Part shown: piece after piece, positions 35,690 through 43,770 of the stretch | Numbering within the stretch: the first letter of the stretch is position 1 | Layout of the letters: each line of letters begins with the position of its first letter | Assembly: GCF_016734815.1 (NCBI RefSeq) | Contig: NZ_JAERQF010000038.1 | Coordinates: forward strand, 1-52,375 | From: Hymenobacter rubidus | GTDB taxonomy: Bacteria; Bacteroidota; Bacteroidia; Cytophagales; Hymenobacteraceae | Length of the DNA: 52,375 nucleotides | Reading direction: 5' to 3' | The notes under the pieces: generated by a model | The model's input: only the letters and a program-made list of their open reading frames with translations | Database searches by the model: none | What the model was told of the DNA's origin: nothing | Made by a program: the position numbers and the translations under genes

Positions 35690-35790
35690 CGTCATGCCGA
35701 GCGCAGCCGAGGCATCTCGCGTGCAGCAGTAATCCTTATGTCAGGGTTTACTATGGCACGCGAGATGCCTCGGCTGCGCTCGGCATGACG
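35690..35790. repeat. Palindromic intergenic repeat, copy 1 (CATCTC type)
   Basis: Arms of roughly 35 nt begin GTCATGCCGAGCGCAGCCGA and pair with the right arm ending TCGGCTGCGCTCGGCATGAC. The loop contains AGTAATC. It lies between adk and obgE, and its right arm supplies an in-frame ATG upstream of the real obgE start. Confidence 0.9.
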
Positions 35791-35820
35791 GACAATTTCA
35801 ATACATTTAATCTAATCCCC

Positions 35821-36882
35821 GTGGCCTCTAATAACTTCATCGACTACGTCAAACTCATCTGCCGCTCGGGCAAAGGCGGCGCGGGCTCGCACCACTTTTT
35901 CCGGGCCAAGGGCCTGCCCAACGGCGGCCCCGATGGCGGCGACGGCGGCCGTGGCGGCCACATCATCCTCGAAGGCAACTCGCAGCTCTGGACGCTGCTG
36001 CACCTGCAGTACCAGCGCCACGTGTTCGCCAAAGACGGCGAGGGCGGGGGCGAAAACCTGCGCAGCGGCGCGCAGGGCGACGATATTGTGCTGCAAGTGC
36101 CCCTTGGTACCGTGGCCCGCGACCCCGACGGCACCCACATTCTGGAAATCACGGAGCACGGCCAGCGGCTCGTCCTCGTGCCCGGCGGGCGCGGCGGCTG
36201 GGGCAACGACCATTTCAAAAACTCCATCAACCAGGCCCCGCAGTACGCGCAGCCCGGCGAGCCCGCCATCGAGGCCATCATCATCCTGGAGCTCAAGCTG
36301 CTGGCCGACGTGGGCCTCGTGGGCTTCCCCAACGCGGGCAAGAGCACGCTGCTGTCGGTGGTGAGTGCGGCCAAGCCCAAGATTGCCGACTACGCCTTCA
36401 CCACCCTCGTGCCCAACCTGGGCGTGGTGGCCTATCGCGACTACAAATCCTTCGTGATGGCCGACATTCCCGGCATCATCGAGGGCGCGGCCGAGGGCAA
36501 GGGCCTGGGCACCCGCTTCCTGCGCCACATCGAGCGCAACTCCATGCTGCTCTTTATGATAAGCTGCGACTCGCCCGACATCAACGCCGAATACGACGTG
36601 CTAATCGGCGAGTTGGAGCAGTTCAACCCCGACCTGCTGGAGAAGAAGCGCCTGCTGGCCATCACCAAGTCCGACATGATTGACGAGGAGCTGGAGGCCG
36701 AAATCCGCGCCACGCTGCCGGAAGAAGTGCCTGCCATCTTCATTTCCAGCCTCACGAATAAGAATATCATGCCGCTGAAAGATATGATTTGGAAGGCGCT
36801 GGAAGAAACCCGCCGCGACGCTGCCCCAGCGAAACGCCAGGGACTTGGCGAAGAGGAGGGCGATGAGGAATGGCCTTCGTAG
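35821..36882 (+). CDS. obgE: Obg-family GTPase (ribosome assembly)
   Basis: ObgE/CgtA is an essential GTPase that binds the 50S subunit. The glycine-rich N-domain (IDYVKLICRSGKGGAGS then GGPDGGDGGRGGH) covers about residues 1-158. The G domain has G1 GFPNAGKS (168-175), G3 DIPGIIEGA and G4 TKSD. The C-terminal OCT domain is absent, replaced by an acidic tail, as usual in this phylum. GTG 35821 is preferred: the conserved SNNFIDYVK segment begins immediately, while the ATG at 35785 lies inside the palindromic repeat. Length is 353 aa. Confidence 0.95.
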   Translation: MASNNFIDYVKLICRSGKGGAGSHHFFRAKGLPNGGPDGGDGGRGGHIILEGNSQLWTLLHLQYQRHVFAKDGEGGGENLRSGAQGDDIVLQVPLGTVARDPDGTHILEITEHGQRLVLVPGGRGGWGNDHFKNSINQAPQYAQPGEPAIEAIIILELKLLADVGLVGFPNAGKSTLLSVVSAAKPKIADYAFTTLVPNLGVVAYRDYKSFVMADIPGIIEGAAEGKGLGTRFLRHIERNSMLLFMISCDSPDINAEYDVLIGELEQFNPDLLEKKRLLAITKSDMIDEELEAEIRATLPEEVPAIFISSLTNKNIMPLKDMIWKALEETRRDAAPAKRQGLGEEEGDEEWPS

Positions 36883-36997
36883 CGCGTTAGGTTTGGCAGA
36901 TGCTCCCGGACGATAGGCATTTCATTTTCGATTTCAGCCTCGCGAACGGGACCAATCAGCAAATGCGGAAAACGATTCGGAAGGCGTGCATAATTGG

Positions 36998-37684
36998 TTA
37001 CTCGTCGCTTAGTTGTCCATAAGTGTTGTTATAGATTTCTTGGAGTAGTTGTCCTTCAAAAGACCAGTATGGGCTTGGGGCAACGCTGTAGTCAATATTC
37101 AAAACTTTACGGGTAGCTGCAGTTAAAGACATTTCTTCACCATTTAGCTGTACTCTTTTCGAATCCACTACAACTACTACCGCTGCATTGACCTTGCAAA
37201 CAAGTTCTGAATGTAGCGGTATCTGCATCTCGGTGAAGTTGAGAGGTGGTCGCTTTTTCTTGAGTTGTGTCCCTGCATCAAGTTCTGATTGAGCGATGTT
37301 GCTAGTAGTCGATTGACTTTCAATCTCATTCGTTGCATCTTGAACATGAAGCAACTTCAAAATTGCAATTGCCTGACTAGGCTCTATCGTAAAAAACTCA
37401 CGTTTAGGATTCACTCGATGAGGGGCAAAAGCAAGATGTAGTGCTTTTTCAACTTCTTCTGAATTGGGGACTTTACAAACAAATTCTAAGTTGAACGGCA
37501 CTGGGAAACCGGTTGTGTAAAGTTGGTCAATCCTAGTTTTGGCATCGTCATGACTTGTGCGCCCAATCTTTACCATTCCAGGCATTGCTGGATTCGTTAG
37601 AACATAGACAACACTCAGTTGGGGAGACATCTGAGAGAAATAATTTAATGATTGAGATATCAGTTGCTGGCCTGAGGGATTCAT
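36998..37684 (-). CDS. GIY-YIG/T5orf172 nuclease-like protein with RAMA-like C-terminus
   Basis: This 228-aa protein has a T5orf172/MUG113 (GIY-YIG superfamily) domain: VYVLTN (26-31), KIGRT (39-43), Arg51, the EVEKALHLAF helix with Glu79 and His83, and REFF (95-98). After a Ser/Thr/Glu-rich linker, residues about 148-222 form a small beta-rich domain with a VDSKRVQLNGEEMSLTAA segment and a WSFEG motif near 207-211, resembling RAMA/DUF4357-like modules found with restriction and modification proteins. It is read opposite to obgE and grpE. The DNA is AT-richer than its flanks, suggesting acquisition. A longer open frame upstream on this strand runs into antisense grpE and the repeat and is not coding. 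Confidence 0.75.
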   Translation of the reverse strand: MNPSGQQLISQSLNYFSQMSPQLSVVYVLTNPAMPGMVKIGRTSHDDAKTRIDQLYTTGFPVPFNLEFVCKVPNSEEVEKALHLAFAPHRVNPKREFFTIEPSQAIAILKLLHVQDATNEIESQSTTSNIAQSELDAGTQLKKKRPPLNFTEMQIPLHSELVCKVNAAVVVVVDSKRVQLNGEEMSLTAATRKVLNIDYSVAPSPYWSFEGQLLQEIYNNTYGQLSDE

Positions 37685-37834
37685 ACAGATTATTGACTGT
37701 TGTGGAAGTGGAATGACGAAGTTAATGCCAGTGCCACTATGGCAGCCCGCGCCCCTTTGGCCCACTCCTTGCGCCCTCAGCCTGACTAACCGGCTAACCC
37801 CGTGAAAAACCCCTTCCGACGAATATTTCCGCAA

Positions 37835-38407
37835 ATGGCTAACGAGCAAAACCTGCCCCAGGACGACAACCTGACCGCTGACCCCAACCACGTAGCTGGC
37901 GAAATGGCCGACGGCGAAAGCACCGACCCGGACATGACCGCCACCGGCGCGCCCCAGCCCGAGACCTCGCGCACCGATGCCGAGCTGGCCGAAATTAAAG
38001 ACAAGTACCTGCGCCTCGCCGCCGAGTTCGAGAACTATAAGCGCCGCACCAGCAAGGAGCGCATCGACCTGTTCAAAACCGCCAACCAGGAGCTGATGGT
38101 GGCCCTGCTGCCCGTGCTCGACGATTTTGAGCGCGCCCGCAACGCCACCGCCACCACCACCGATGCCGGTGCCGTGCGCGACGCCATCGACATTATTCAG
38201 GGCAAGCTGAACAAAACGCTCCAGCAAAAGGGTTTGACCGCCATGGAAGCCAAAGGCGGCGACTTCGATGCCGAACTGCACGAGGCCATCACCCAGATTC
38301 CCGCGCCGAGCGACGACCTGAAAGGGAAAATCGTGGACGTGGTGGAGCAAGGCTATTATTTGGGCGACAAGGTTATTCGCCACGCCAAAGTGGTGTTGGG
38401 GCAGTAA
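37835..38407 (+). CDS. grpE: GrpE nucleotide exchange factor
   Basis: GrpE releases ADP from DnaK in the heat-shock chaperone cycle. The 190-aa protein has an acidic, low-complexity N-terminus, then the long helix and four-helix head with ELAEIKDKYLRLAAEFENYKRR, VLDDFERA, and the beta-wing ending in GYYLGDKVIRHAKVVLG. ATG 37835 is used; GTG 37802 would add 11 residues. It lies upstream of dnaJ but separated from it by a palindromic repeat, and dnaK is not in the window. Confidence 0.95.
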   Translation: MANEQNLPQDDNLTADPNHVAGEMADGESTDPDMTATGAPQPETSRTDAELAEIKDKYLRLAAEFENYKRRTSKERIDLFKTANQELMVALLPVLDDFERARNATATTTDAGAVRDAIDIIQGKLNKTLQQKGLTAMEAKGGDFDAELHEAITQIPAPSDDLKGKIVDVVEQGYYLGDKVIRHAKVVLGQ

Positions 38408-38444
38408 TTTTAGGGTTTGGTTTGAGGTTGAAGAAATTAAAAAA

Positions 38445-38548
38445 TCTGTCATCCTGAGCGTAGCGAAGGACCTTCCTACAACGGCACGACTTGCAGTAAT
38501 TACTGCCCTAGGCGTGATAAGGTCCTTCGCTACGCTCAGGATGACAGA
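38445..38548. repeat. Palindromic intergenic repeat, copy 2 (GGACCTT type)
   Basis: The left arm reads TCTGTCATCCTGAGCGTAGC and onwards to GGACCTT. The right arm is its complement, through AAGGTCC to ATGACAGA. The centre contains CAGTAATTACTG, itself a palindrome. It separates grpE from dnaJ. Its reverse translation gives the SVILSVAKDL-type peptide often misannotated as protein. Confidence 0.9.
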
Positions 38549-38566
38549 CGATTCATACAAAAGCAG

Positions 38567-39712
38567 ATGGCTACGAAGCGCGATTATTACGAGGTATTAG
38601 GCATTGCTAAAAATGCGGAAGGCGACGTTATCAAGTCGGCTTACCGCAAGATGGCCATCAAGTACCACCCCGATAAGAACCCCGACGACCCGACCGCCGA
38701 GGACAAATTCAAGGAAGCTGCCGAGGCCTATGAGGTGCTCAGCAACGCCGACAAGCGCGCGCGCTACGACCGGTACGGCCACCAGGGCATGGGAGGCGGT
38801 GGCGGCGGCGGCCCGCAGAATATGGAGGATATCTTCTCGCAGTTCGGCGATATTTTAGGAGGGGGCGGGGGCTTTGAGGGCTTCTTAGGGGGCGGACGCC
38901 AGGGTGGCGGACGGCGCCAGAAGAAGGGCTCGAACCTGCGCATCAAGCTGAAGCTGGATTTGGAGGAAATCGCCAACGGCGTCGAGAAGAAAATCAAGGT
39001 GAAGCGCTACGTGGCCTGCCAGCCGTGCAGCGGCACCGGCGCCAAAAACGGCACCGACCTCAAAACCTGCCCCACCTGCCAGGGCCAGGGCCAAACCAAA
39101 CGCGTGGTGAACACCATGCTCGGCCAGATGGTGAGCAGCAGCACCTGCCCTACCTGCAACGGCGAAGGCAAAACCATTGTGAGCACCTGTGACGTGTGCA
39201 AAGGCGAAGGCCGCCAGCTGCACGAGGAAGTGATTCCCATCAACATTCCCGCCGGCGTGGCCAACGATATGCAGCTGAGCATGAACGGCAAAGGCAACTT
39301 TCCCGAGCGCGGCGGCGTGCCCGGCGACCTGCTCATCCAGATTGAGGAGGAGCCGCACGAATTCCTGAAGCGCGACGGCAACAACATCATGTTCGAGCAG
39401 TACATCTCGTTCGTGGATGCCGCCCTCGGCGCGAGCCTGGAGGTTCCCACCATCGAGGGCAAGGTAAAAATCAAGGTAGACCCCGGCACCCAGCCCGGTA
39501 AAATCCTGCGCCTGCGCGGCAAAGGCATTAAAGACCTGAACGGCTACGGCCGCGGCGACCAGCTCATTCACCTGAACGTGTGGACGCCCAAAAACGTGAG
39601 CAACCAGGAGCGCGAGCTGCTGGAGAAGCTGCGCGACTCGGACAACTTCACGCCGCACCCCGGCAAGAACGAGAAGGGCTTCTTTGAAAAGGTGAAGGAA
39701 TATTTCGCTTAG
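38567..39712 (+). CDS. dnaJ: Chaperone DnaJ
   Basis: This 381-aa type I J-protein stimulates DnaK ATPase and binds unfolded clients. The J-domain has HPD at 34-36. The Gly/Phe-rich linker follows at about 75-115. Four zinc-binding CxxCxGxG repeats are present (CQPCSGTG, CPTCQGQG, CPTCNGEG, CDVCKGEG), then the C-terminal client-binding domains. All canonical elements are intact. A terminator follows directly. Confidence 0.98.
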   Translation: MATKRDYYEVLGIAKNAEGDVIKSAYRKMAIKYHPDKNPDDPTAEDKFKEAAEAYEVLSNADKRARYDRYGHQGMGGGGGGGPQNMEDIFSQFGDILGGGGGFEGFLGGGRQGGGRRQKKGSNLRIKLKLDLEEIANGVEKKIKVKRYVACQPCSGTGAKNGTDLKTCPTCQGQGQTKRVVNTMLGQMVSSSTCPTCNGEGKTIVSTCDVCKGEGRQLHEEVIPINIPAGVANDMQLSMNGKGNFPERGGVPGDLLIQIEEEPHEFLKRDGNNIMFEQYISFVDAALGASLEVPTIEGKVKIKVDPGTQPGKILRLRGKGIKDLNGYGRGDQLIHLNVWTPKNVSNQERELLEKLRDSDNFTPHPGKNEKGFFEKVKEYFA

Positions 39713-39733
39713 GGATTGCCCGAGTAGAATTGC

Positions 39734-39771
39734 AAAGCCCTGTCTGGCCATTGGTCAGGCGGGGCTTTTTG
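39734..39771 (+). terminator. Rho-independent terminator after dnaJ
   Basis: AAAGCCC at 39734-39740 pairs with GGGCTTT at 39762-39768, with inner pairing CTGGCC/GGTCAG partly extending the stem. A run of T residues follows. It lies 20 nt after the dnaJ stop. Confidence 0.75.
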
Positions 39772-39788
39772 TTTGCTAGCTGTTTAGC

Positions 39789-39888
39789 AGAACGTCATGC
39801 TGAGCGCAGTCGAAGCATCTCTACCTCAGTAGTAAATCAAATTGCTTGCGCGGTAGAGATGCTTCGACTGCGCTCAGCATGACGTTCT
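39789..39888. repeat. Palindromic intergenic repeat, copy 3 (CATCTC type)
   Basis: The left arm AGAACGTCATGCTGAGCGCA continues to AGCATCTCTACC. The right arm GGTAGAGATGCTTCGACTGC continues to CATGACGTTCT. The loop contains AGTAGTAAATC. It lies between the dnaJ terminator and the ECF sigma gene. Confidence 0.9.
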
Positions 39889-39973
39889 TGTGTATTGCTG
39901 GAAAATATTCCAACGGTGCCTGTAATGCTGCGCCGCTGCCGCCGATTCACCTCCTGAAAACGCTTACCTCCGC

Positions 39974-40486
39974 ATGGCCGCCGCCACCCCGTCTGCTGAT
40001 TTTGTTGCCGCGCTGCACGAGTACCAGCCGCTGCTGCGCCGCGTGGCCCGGCTGTACTGCCAGGATGCGGACGACCGGCAGGACTTGTTCCAGGAGATGG
40101 TGCTGCAGCTGTGGCGGGCGTGGCCGCGCTACGTGCCCCAGCCCAACGCCAAGCTCAGCACCTGGCTCTACCGCATCGCGCTGAACGTGGCCATCTCGAA
40201 CCTGCGCCAGCGCACCCGCCGCCCGGCCCCGAGCGAGCTGGATGCTGAGGCGCTGGCCGTGGCCCAGGCCCCGGAAACAGGCTACGACGCCGACGACCGG
40301 GCCCAGCTCTACCGGGCCATTGGCCGGCTGTCGGAGGTCGACAAGGCGTTTGTGCTGCTCTACCTCGAAGACCGGTCTTATGAGGAAATGGCCGACATCC
40401 TCGGCATTACCCAAAACAATGTGCGCGTGAAAATGCACCGCGTGCAGGAAAAACTTCGCGCCCTTTTAGTCCCCGCCGCCCGATGA
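39974..40486 (+). CDS. ECF-type RNA polymerase sigma factor
   Basis: This 170-aa group IV sigma factor contains region 2 (RRVARLYCQDADDRQDLFQEMVLQLWRAW, about 22-50, with WLYRIALNVAI around 62-72) and region 4 (FVLLYLEDRSYEEMADILGITQNNVRVKMHRVQEKLR) with a helix-turn-helix. It directs RNA polymerase to a small set of promoters in response to a signal. The adjacent, overlapping membrane gene is the likely signal-sensing partner. Confidence 0.92.
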   Translation: MAAATPSADFVAALHEYQPLLRRVARLYCQDADDRQDLFQEMVLQLWRAWPRYVPQPNAKLSTWLYRIALNVAISNLRQRTRRPAPSELDAEALAVAQAPETGYDADDRAQLYRAIGRLSEVDKAFVLLYLEDRSYEEMADILGITQNNVRVKMHRVQEKLRALLVPAAR

Positions 40487-41121
40487 TGGAACTCGATGAC
40501 CTTCGCCGCCAGTGGCAGCAGCCCGAGCCGGCCGCACCGCCCCTCAACCAAGCAGCCCTGAGCCACCTACTGGCCCAGCACTCGGATGGGCTGGTGGAAA
40601 AAATGCGCCGCAATGCCCGGCTGGAAATGGCCTTCGTGGCGCTGGTGGCCGTGGTCATGCCGCTGCTCATTGGGTTCACTGATACTTTTCTGGAGCGGGC
40701 AGAAGTGTTGAGTTTGTTGCTGCTGTCGCTGGTGCTGCTGGGATATTATTACCGCAAGCTCAAGATGATGCGGCAGATGACCCAGCCGGACGCCCATGTG
40801 CTGGGTAACCTGCGGCGGCTGTGCGCCGGCCTGCGCAGCATGCTTCGCTTCCATTATCGGCTGACGCTGGCCATGGCCCCGGCCTCGCTGATGTTGGTGT
40901 ATGAGTACGTGGCGGGCAAGGAACTGGCCCGGCCCGGCGGGGTGCGCACGGCCATGCTGCTCGGCCTGGGCGCGGCGCTGCTGGCCGCAGGCCTGCTGCT
41001 GCAATGGGCCGTGGTGCGCACCACCCGTTGGTACCTGCAGCGCCTCTATGGCCAGCACCTCGACCGCCTCGAAGCCAGCCTGCGCGAGCTGGATGAGGAC
41101 GAGGCCACCGGCTCGCACTAG
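40483..41121 (+). CDS. Putative membrane anti-sigma or signalling protein
   Basis: This 212-aa protein has a soluble N-terminal part of about 50 residues starting MMELDDLRRQWQQPEP, then four hydrophobic segments (about 50-65, 73-87, 124-142, 155-180) and a charged C-terminus. The ATG overlaps the sigma factor stop (ATGA), so the two are translated together. Position and the short cytoplasmic domain suggest an anti-sigma factor, but no zinc-binding HxxxCxxC motif is present, so the assignment rests on context. Confidence 0.6.
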   Translation: MMELDDLRRQWQQPEPAAPPLNQAALSHLLAQHSDGLVEKMRRNARLEMAFVALVAVVMPLLIGFTDTFLERAEVLSLLLLSLVLLGYYYRKLKMMRQMTQPDAHVLGNLRRLCAGLRSMLRFHYRLTLAMAPASLMLVYEYVAGKELARPGGVRTAMLLGLGAALLAAGLLLQWAVVRTTRWYLQRLYGQHLDRLEASLRELDEDEATGSH

Positions 41122-41191
41122 CCCGCCCGGTCCCATTCATCCGGCTGATTTACCGTTTGAGTGGCGGTTGGCGCCGCTTGGCGCACGCCTA

Positions 41192-41223
41192 TTGCGGTGC
41201 CAAGCCCGAGGCGGCTACATTTG
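41192..41223 (+). promoter_or_regulatory. Probable promoter (TTG ... TACATTTG) of the ABC exporter operon
   Basis: A TTG at 41192-41194 is followed after 21 nt by TACATTTG (41216-41223), an exact TAnnTTTG -7 box. This matches the Bacteroidota promoter layout. The ABC ATPase ATG is 32 nt downstream. Confidence 0.5.
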
Positions 41224-41255
41224 CTTTCAACCTGCTTTCTCACCTTTTTCTCGCC

Positions 41256-42224
41256 ATGCAACCATCTTCTTCCCGGCCCATTCTCGAAGCCATCGATGTG
41301 CGGAAGGCCTATGCCAACCACGTTGCGCTGTCCGGCGTGAGCCTTGCCATTCCAGAGGGCAGCATCTTCGGGCTGCTTGGGCCCAACGGCGCCGGCAAAA
41401 CCTCGCTCATCCGCATCATCACCCAGATTACGGGGGCCGATGAAGGCGAAATCCGTTTCCGGGGCGAGCGGCTCAACCCGAGCCACATTGCCCATATCGG
41501 CTACCTGCCCGAGGAACGGGGCCTCTACAAGAAGATGAAAGTGGGGGAGCAGCTGCTTTACCTGGCCCGCCTGCGCGGCCTGAGCCGGGAAGACGCCACG
41601 GCGCGCATCAAGCAGTGGCTGAACCGTTTTGAGATAAAAGAATGGGCCGGCAAGAACGTGGAAGACCTGAGCAAGGGCATGCAGCAAAAGGTGCAATTCA
41701 TTGCCACGGTGCTGCACGACCCCAAGCTGATTATCCTGGACGAGCCCTTCTCGGGCTTCGACCCGATTAATGCCAACCTCATTAAGGACGAGATTTTGCG
41801 GCTGAAGCAGGAAGGCGCCACCATCATTTTCTCGACGCACCGCATGGAATCGGTGGAGGAAATGTGCGACAACATTGCCCTCATCAACCGCTCGCGCAAG
41901 GTGCTGGATGGGCCGATTGAGGTGATTCGCGACCAGTTCAAAACCAATACCTACGAGGTGGAGGGCGTGGGCAAACCCATTGTGACGCACCCTGAGTTTG
42001 AGGTGGTGGAGCAAAAAGCCCGCGAAAACGACCATTTCTACATCCGGGTGCAGCTGCACGAAGGCGTGCGGCCCAACGAGTTGCTGCGCTACCTCATCAA
42101 TTCTCCGGGAATCGAGGTAGAGTCTTTCCGTGAGAAAATCCCGAGCATCAACGAGATTTTTATCCGGCGCGTGGGCGAAACCATGCCCGAAACCCTTAAC
42201 CAAACCGCTAACGCGCTGCTCTAA
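41256..42224 (+). CDS. ABC transporter ATP-binding protein (NatA-like)
   Basis: This 322-aa ATPase has Walker A LLGPNGAGKTS (40-50), signature LSKGMQQKVQF, and Walker B LIILDEPFSGFDP. After the nucleotide-binding domain, a DUF4162-like C-terminal region ends with the conserved IPSINEIFIRRVGE segment, typical of NatA-type exporters. An upstream GTG at 41157 is in frame, but ATG 41256 fits the family start. It pairs with the permease 9 nt downstream. Substrates of this group include Na+, lipids or drugs; none can be assigned here. Confidence 0.92.
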   Translation: MQPSSSRPILEAIDVRKAYANHVALSGVSLAIPEGSIFGLLGPNGAGKTSLIRIITQITGADEGEIRFRGERLNPSHIAHIGYLPEERGLYKKMKVGEQLLYLARLRGLSREDATARIKQWLNRFEIKEWAGKNVEDLSKGMQQKVQFIATVLHDPKLIILDEPFSGFDPINANLIKDEILRLKQEGATIIFSTHRMESVEEMCDNIALINRSRKVLDGPIEVIRDQFKTNTYEVEGVGKPIVTHPEFEVVEQKARENDHFYIRVQLHEGVRPNELLRYLINSPGIEVESFREKIPSINEIFIRRVGETMPETLNQTANALL

Positions 42225-42233
42225 TTTCACGTC

Positions 42234-43622
42234 ATGGCTTCTAAATTTTTACTCGTGGCCCAACGCGAATACCTCACGCGGGTTCGCAAGCGGGCGTTTA
42301 TCATGCTCACGCTGCTGGTACCGGTGCTCATTGCGGTGTTCGGGGTGTTCGTGGGCAAAATCATTCAGTCGGATGAAACCACGGAAATCATCAACGTGCG
42401 CGACGACAGCGGCCTGGGCATTGCCGGGCGGCTGGTTTCGACGCCGCAGCTGCAGTTTCAGCCGGTAGCGGGCGGGACGCTGGCCAGCGCCAAAACGGAT
42501 TTTCAGCGGCAGAAACACGCCGGCCTGCTCTACCTGCCCGCCGGCCTGGACGAAAAAGACCCGCAGGGCGTGCAGTTTTTTGGCAAAGGCAACATCAGCC
42601 TGAGCAAGGAAAACCGGGTGCAATCGGCCCTGACCGACGCCTTCGCAGAGCTCAAGATGCAAAAGTCCGGCCTCACGCAGGCCCAACTCGACCAGCTGCG
42701 CGCCAAAGTGCCGCTCAACTCCATCAGCGTCGATGAATCGGGGGCGGAGAAGGACAGCAACTCGGGCGTGACGACCAGCGTGGCGTCGGGGCTGGCCGTG
42801 CTCATTTACTTCTTTATTTTTCTGTACGGCGTGCAGATTATGCGCGGGGTGGGCGAGGAGAAGTCAAGCCGCATCATGGAAGTCATGCTTTCGTCGGTGA
42901 AGCCGTTTGACCTGATGATGGGCAAAATTGTGGGCGTGGCGGCCGTGGGCCTCACACAGTTTCTGCTGTGGGGCATTCTGTCCTACGGCGCCACCGCCGT
43001 GGTGCTGCCCATGGTGATGGACCGCGACCAGCCCGCCAAAACCAGCGTCGCCGCCACTACGTCGGCCACGCCCGGCGGCCCGGCCGCCCAGCCCTCGCTG
43101 GCCGACAATGCCGCTGCCTCGGCCGACCAGATGAACCCCGCCAAACGTGCCAACGCGGTAGGCGGCGTGTTCGGAAAAATCAAGGAGCTCAACATTCCCA
43201 TCGGGACCATCATTTTCGGCTTCATCGTTTATTTCCTGGGCGGCTACCTGCTCTACGGGGCCTTGTTCGGGGCCGTGGGCGCGGCCGTCGACGACCAGAC
43301 CGACACCCAGCAATTCATGTTCCCGATTACCATGCCGCTGATTTTGAGCTACATCATTGGGTTCGCCGTCATTGTGCGCAATCCCGACGGGCCGGTGGCT
43401 TTCTGGATGTCGATGATTCCGTTTACCTCGCCCATTGCCATGGTTATTCGCCTGCCGTTTGGCGTGCCGGCGTGGCAGCTGGCGCTGTCCATCTTCCTGC
43501 TCATTCTGGGGTTCATTGGCACGGTGTGGGTGGCGGCCCGCATCTACCGCGTGGGTATTCTGATGTACGGCAAGAAGGTGACGTATAAGGAGTTGGGCAA
43601 ATGGATGTTTTATAAGGGGTAG
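42234..43622 (+). CDS. ABC-2 permease (NatB-like)
   Basis: This 462-aa permease starts with ASKFLLVAQREYLTRVRKRAFIMLTLLVPV, the N-terminal pattern of NatB/YhaP proteins. The first helix is followed by a large extracytoplasmic domain (about 40-175), then about five further helices from residue 180. IMEVMLSSVKPFDLMMGKI is the conserved coupling region (EVLLTSVKP-like). An Ala/Pro-rich insert around 265-300 is unusual in the family and of low complexity. It forms an exporter with the preceding ATPase. Confidence 0.9.
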   Translation: MASKFLLVAQREYLTRVRKRAFIMLTLLVPVLIAVFGVFVGKIIQSDETTEIINVRDDSGLGIAGRLVSTPQLQFQPVAGGTLASAKTDFQRQKHAGLLYLPAGLDEKDPQGVQFFGKGNISLSKENRVQSALTDAFAELKMQKSGLTQAQLDQLRAKVPLNSISVDESGAEKDSNSGVTTSVASGLAVLIYFFIFLYGVQIMRGVGEEKSSRIMEVMLSSVKPFDLMMGKIVGVAAVGLTQFLLWGILSYGATAVVLPMVMDRDQPAKTSVAATTSATPGGPAAQPSLADNAAASADQMNPAKRANAVGGVFGKIKELNIPIGTIIFGFIVYFLGGYLLYGALFGAVGAAVDDQTDTQQFMFPITMPLILSYIIGFAVIVRNPDGPVAFWMSMIPFTSPIAMVIRLPFGVPAWQLALSIFLLILGFIGTVWVAARIYRVGILMYGKKVTYKELGKWMFYKG

Positions 43623-43631
43623 TAGAACTAG

Positions 43632-43743
43632 AAAGAACGTCATGCTGAGCGCAGCCGAAGCATCTCTCCCGCACAACTAATCCTATCGATTGGCCCAACG
43701 AAGCGGGAGAGATGCTTCGGCTGCGCTCAGCATGACGTTCTTT
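43632..43743. repeat. Palindromic intergenic repeat, copy 4 (CATCTC type)
   Basis: Left arm AAAGAACGTCATGCTGAGCG and right arm CGCTCAGCATGACGTTCTTT frame a loop holding ACTAATCC. Arms extend through AGCATCTCTCCCGC and its complement. It fills most of the gap between the ABC permease and the ChaN-like gene. Confidence 0.9.
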
Positions 43744-43770
43744 GTTAATAATCGTCTGCTGCCTTATTCT

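Noticed and set aside
35690..35790. Palindromic repeats considered as simple rho-independent terminators
   Set aside because: Arms are too long (35-45 nt), lack a following T-run, and separate terminators exist next to several copies (after dnaJ and after the IscA-like gene).
37685..38560. Open minus-strand frame extending the GIY-YIG gene upstream to a 520-codon ORF
   Set aside because: This part is antisense to grpE and to palindromic repeat copy 2; its N-terminal peptide (SVILSVAKDL) is a translation of the repeat. The real gene starts at ATG 37684.
38764..39751. Long minus-strand ORFs opposite dnaJ
   Set aside because: Pro- and Ala-rich shadows created by codon bias of dnaJ; dnaJ itself is complete with all zinc motifs.
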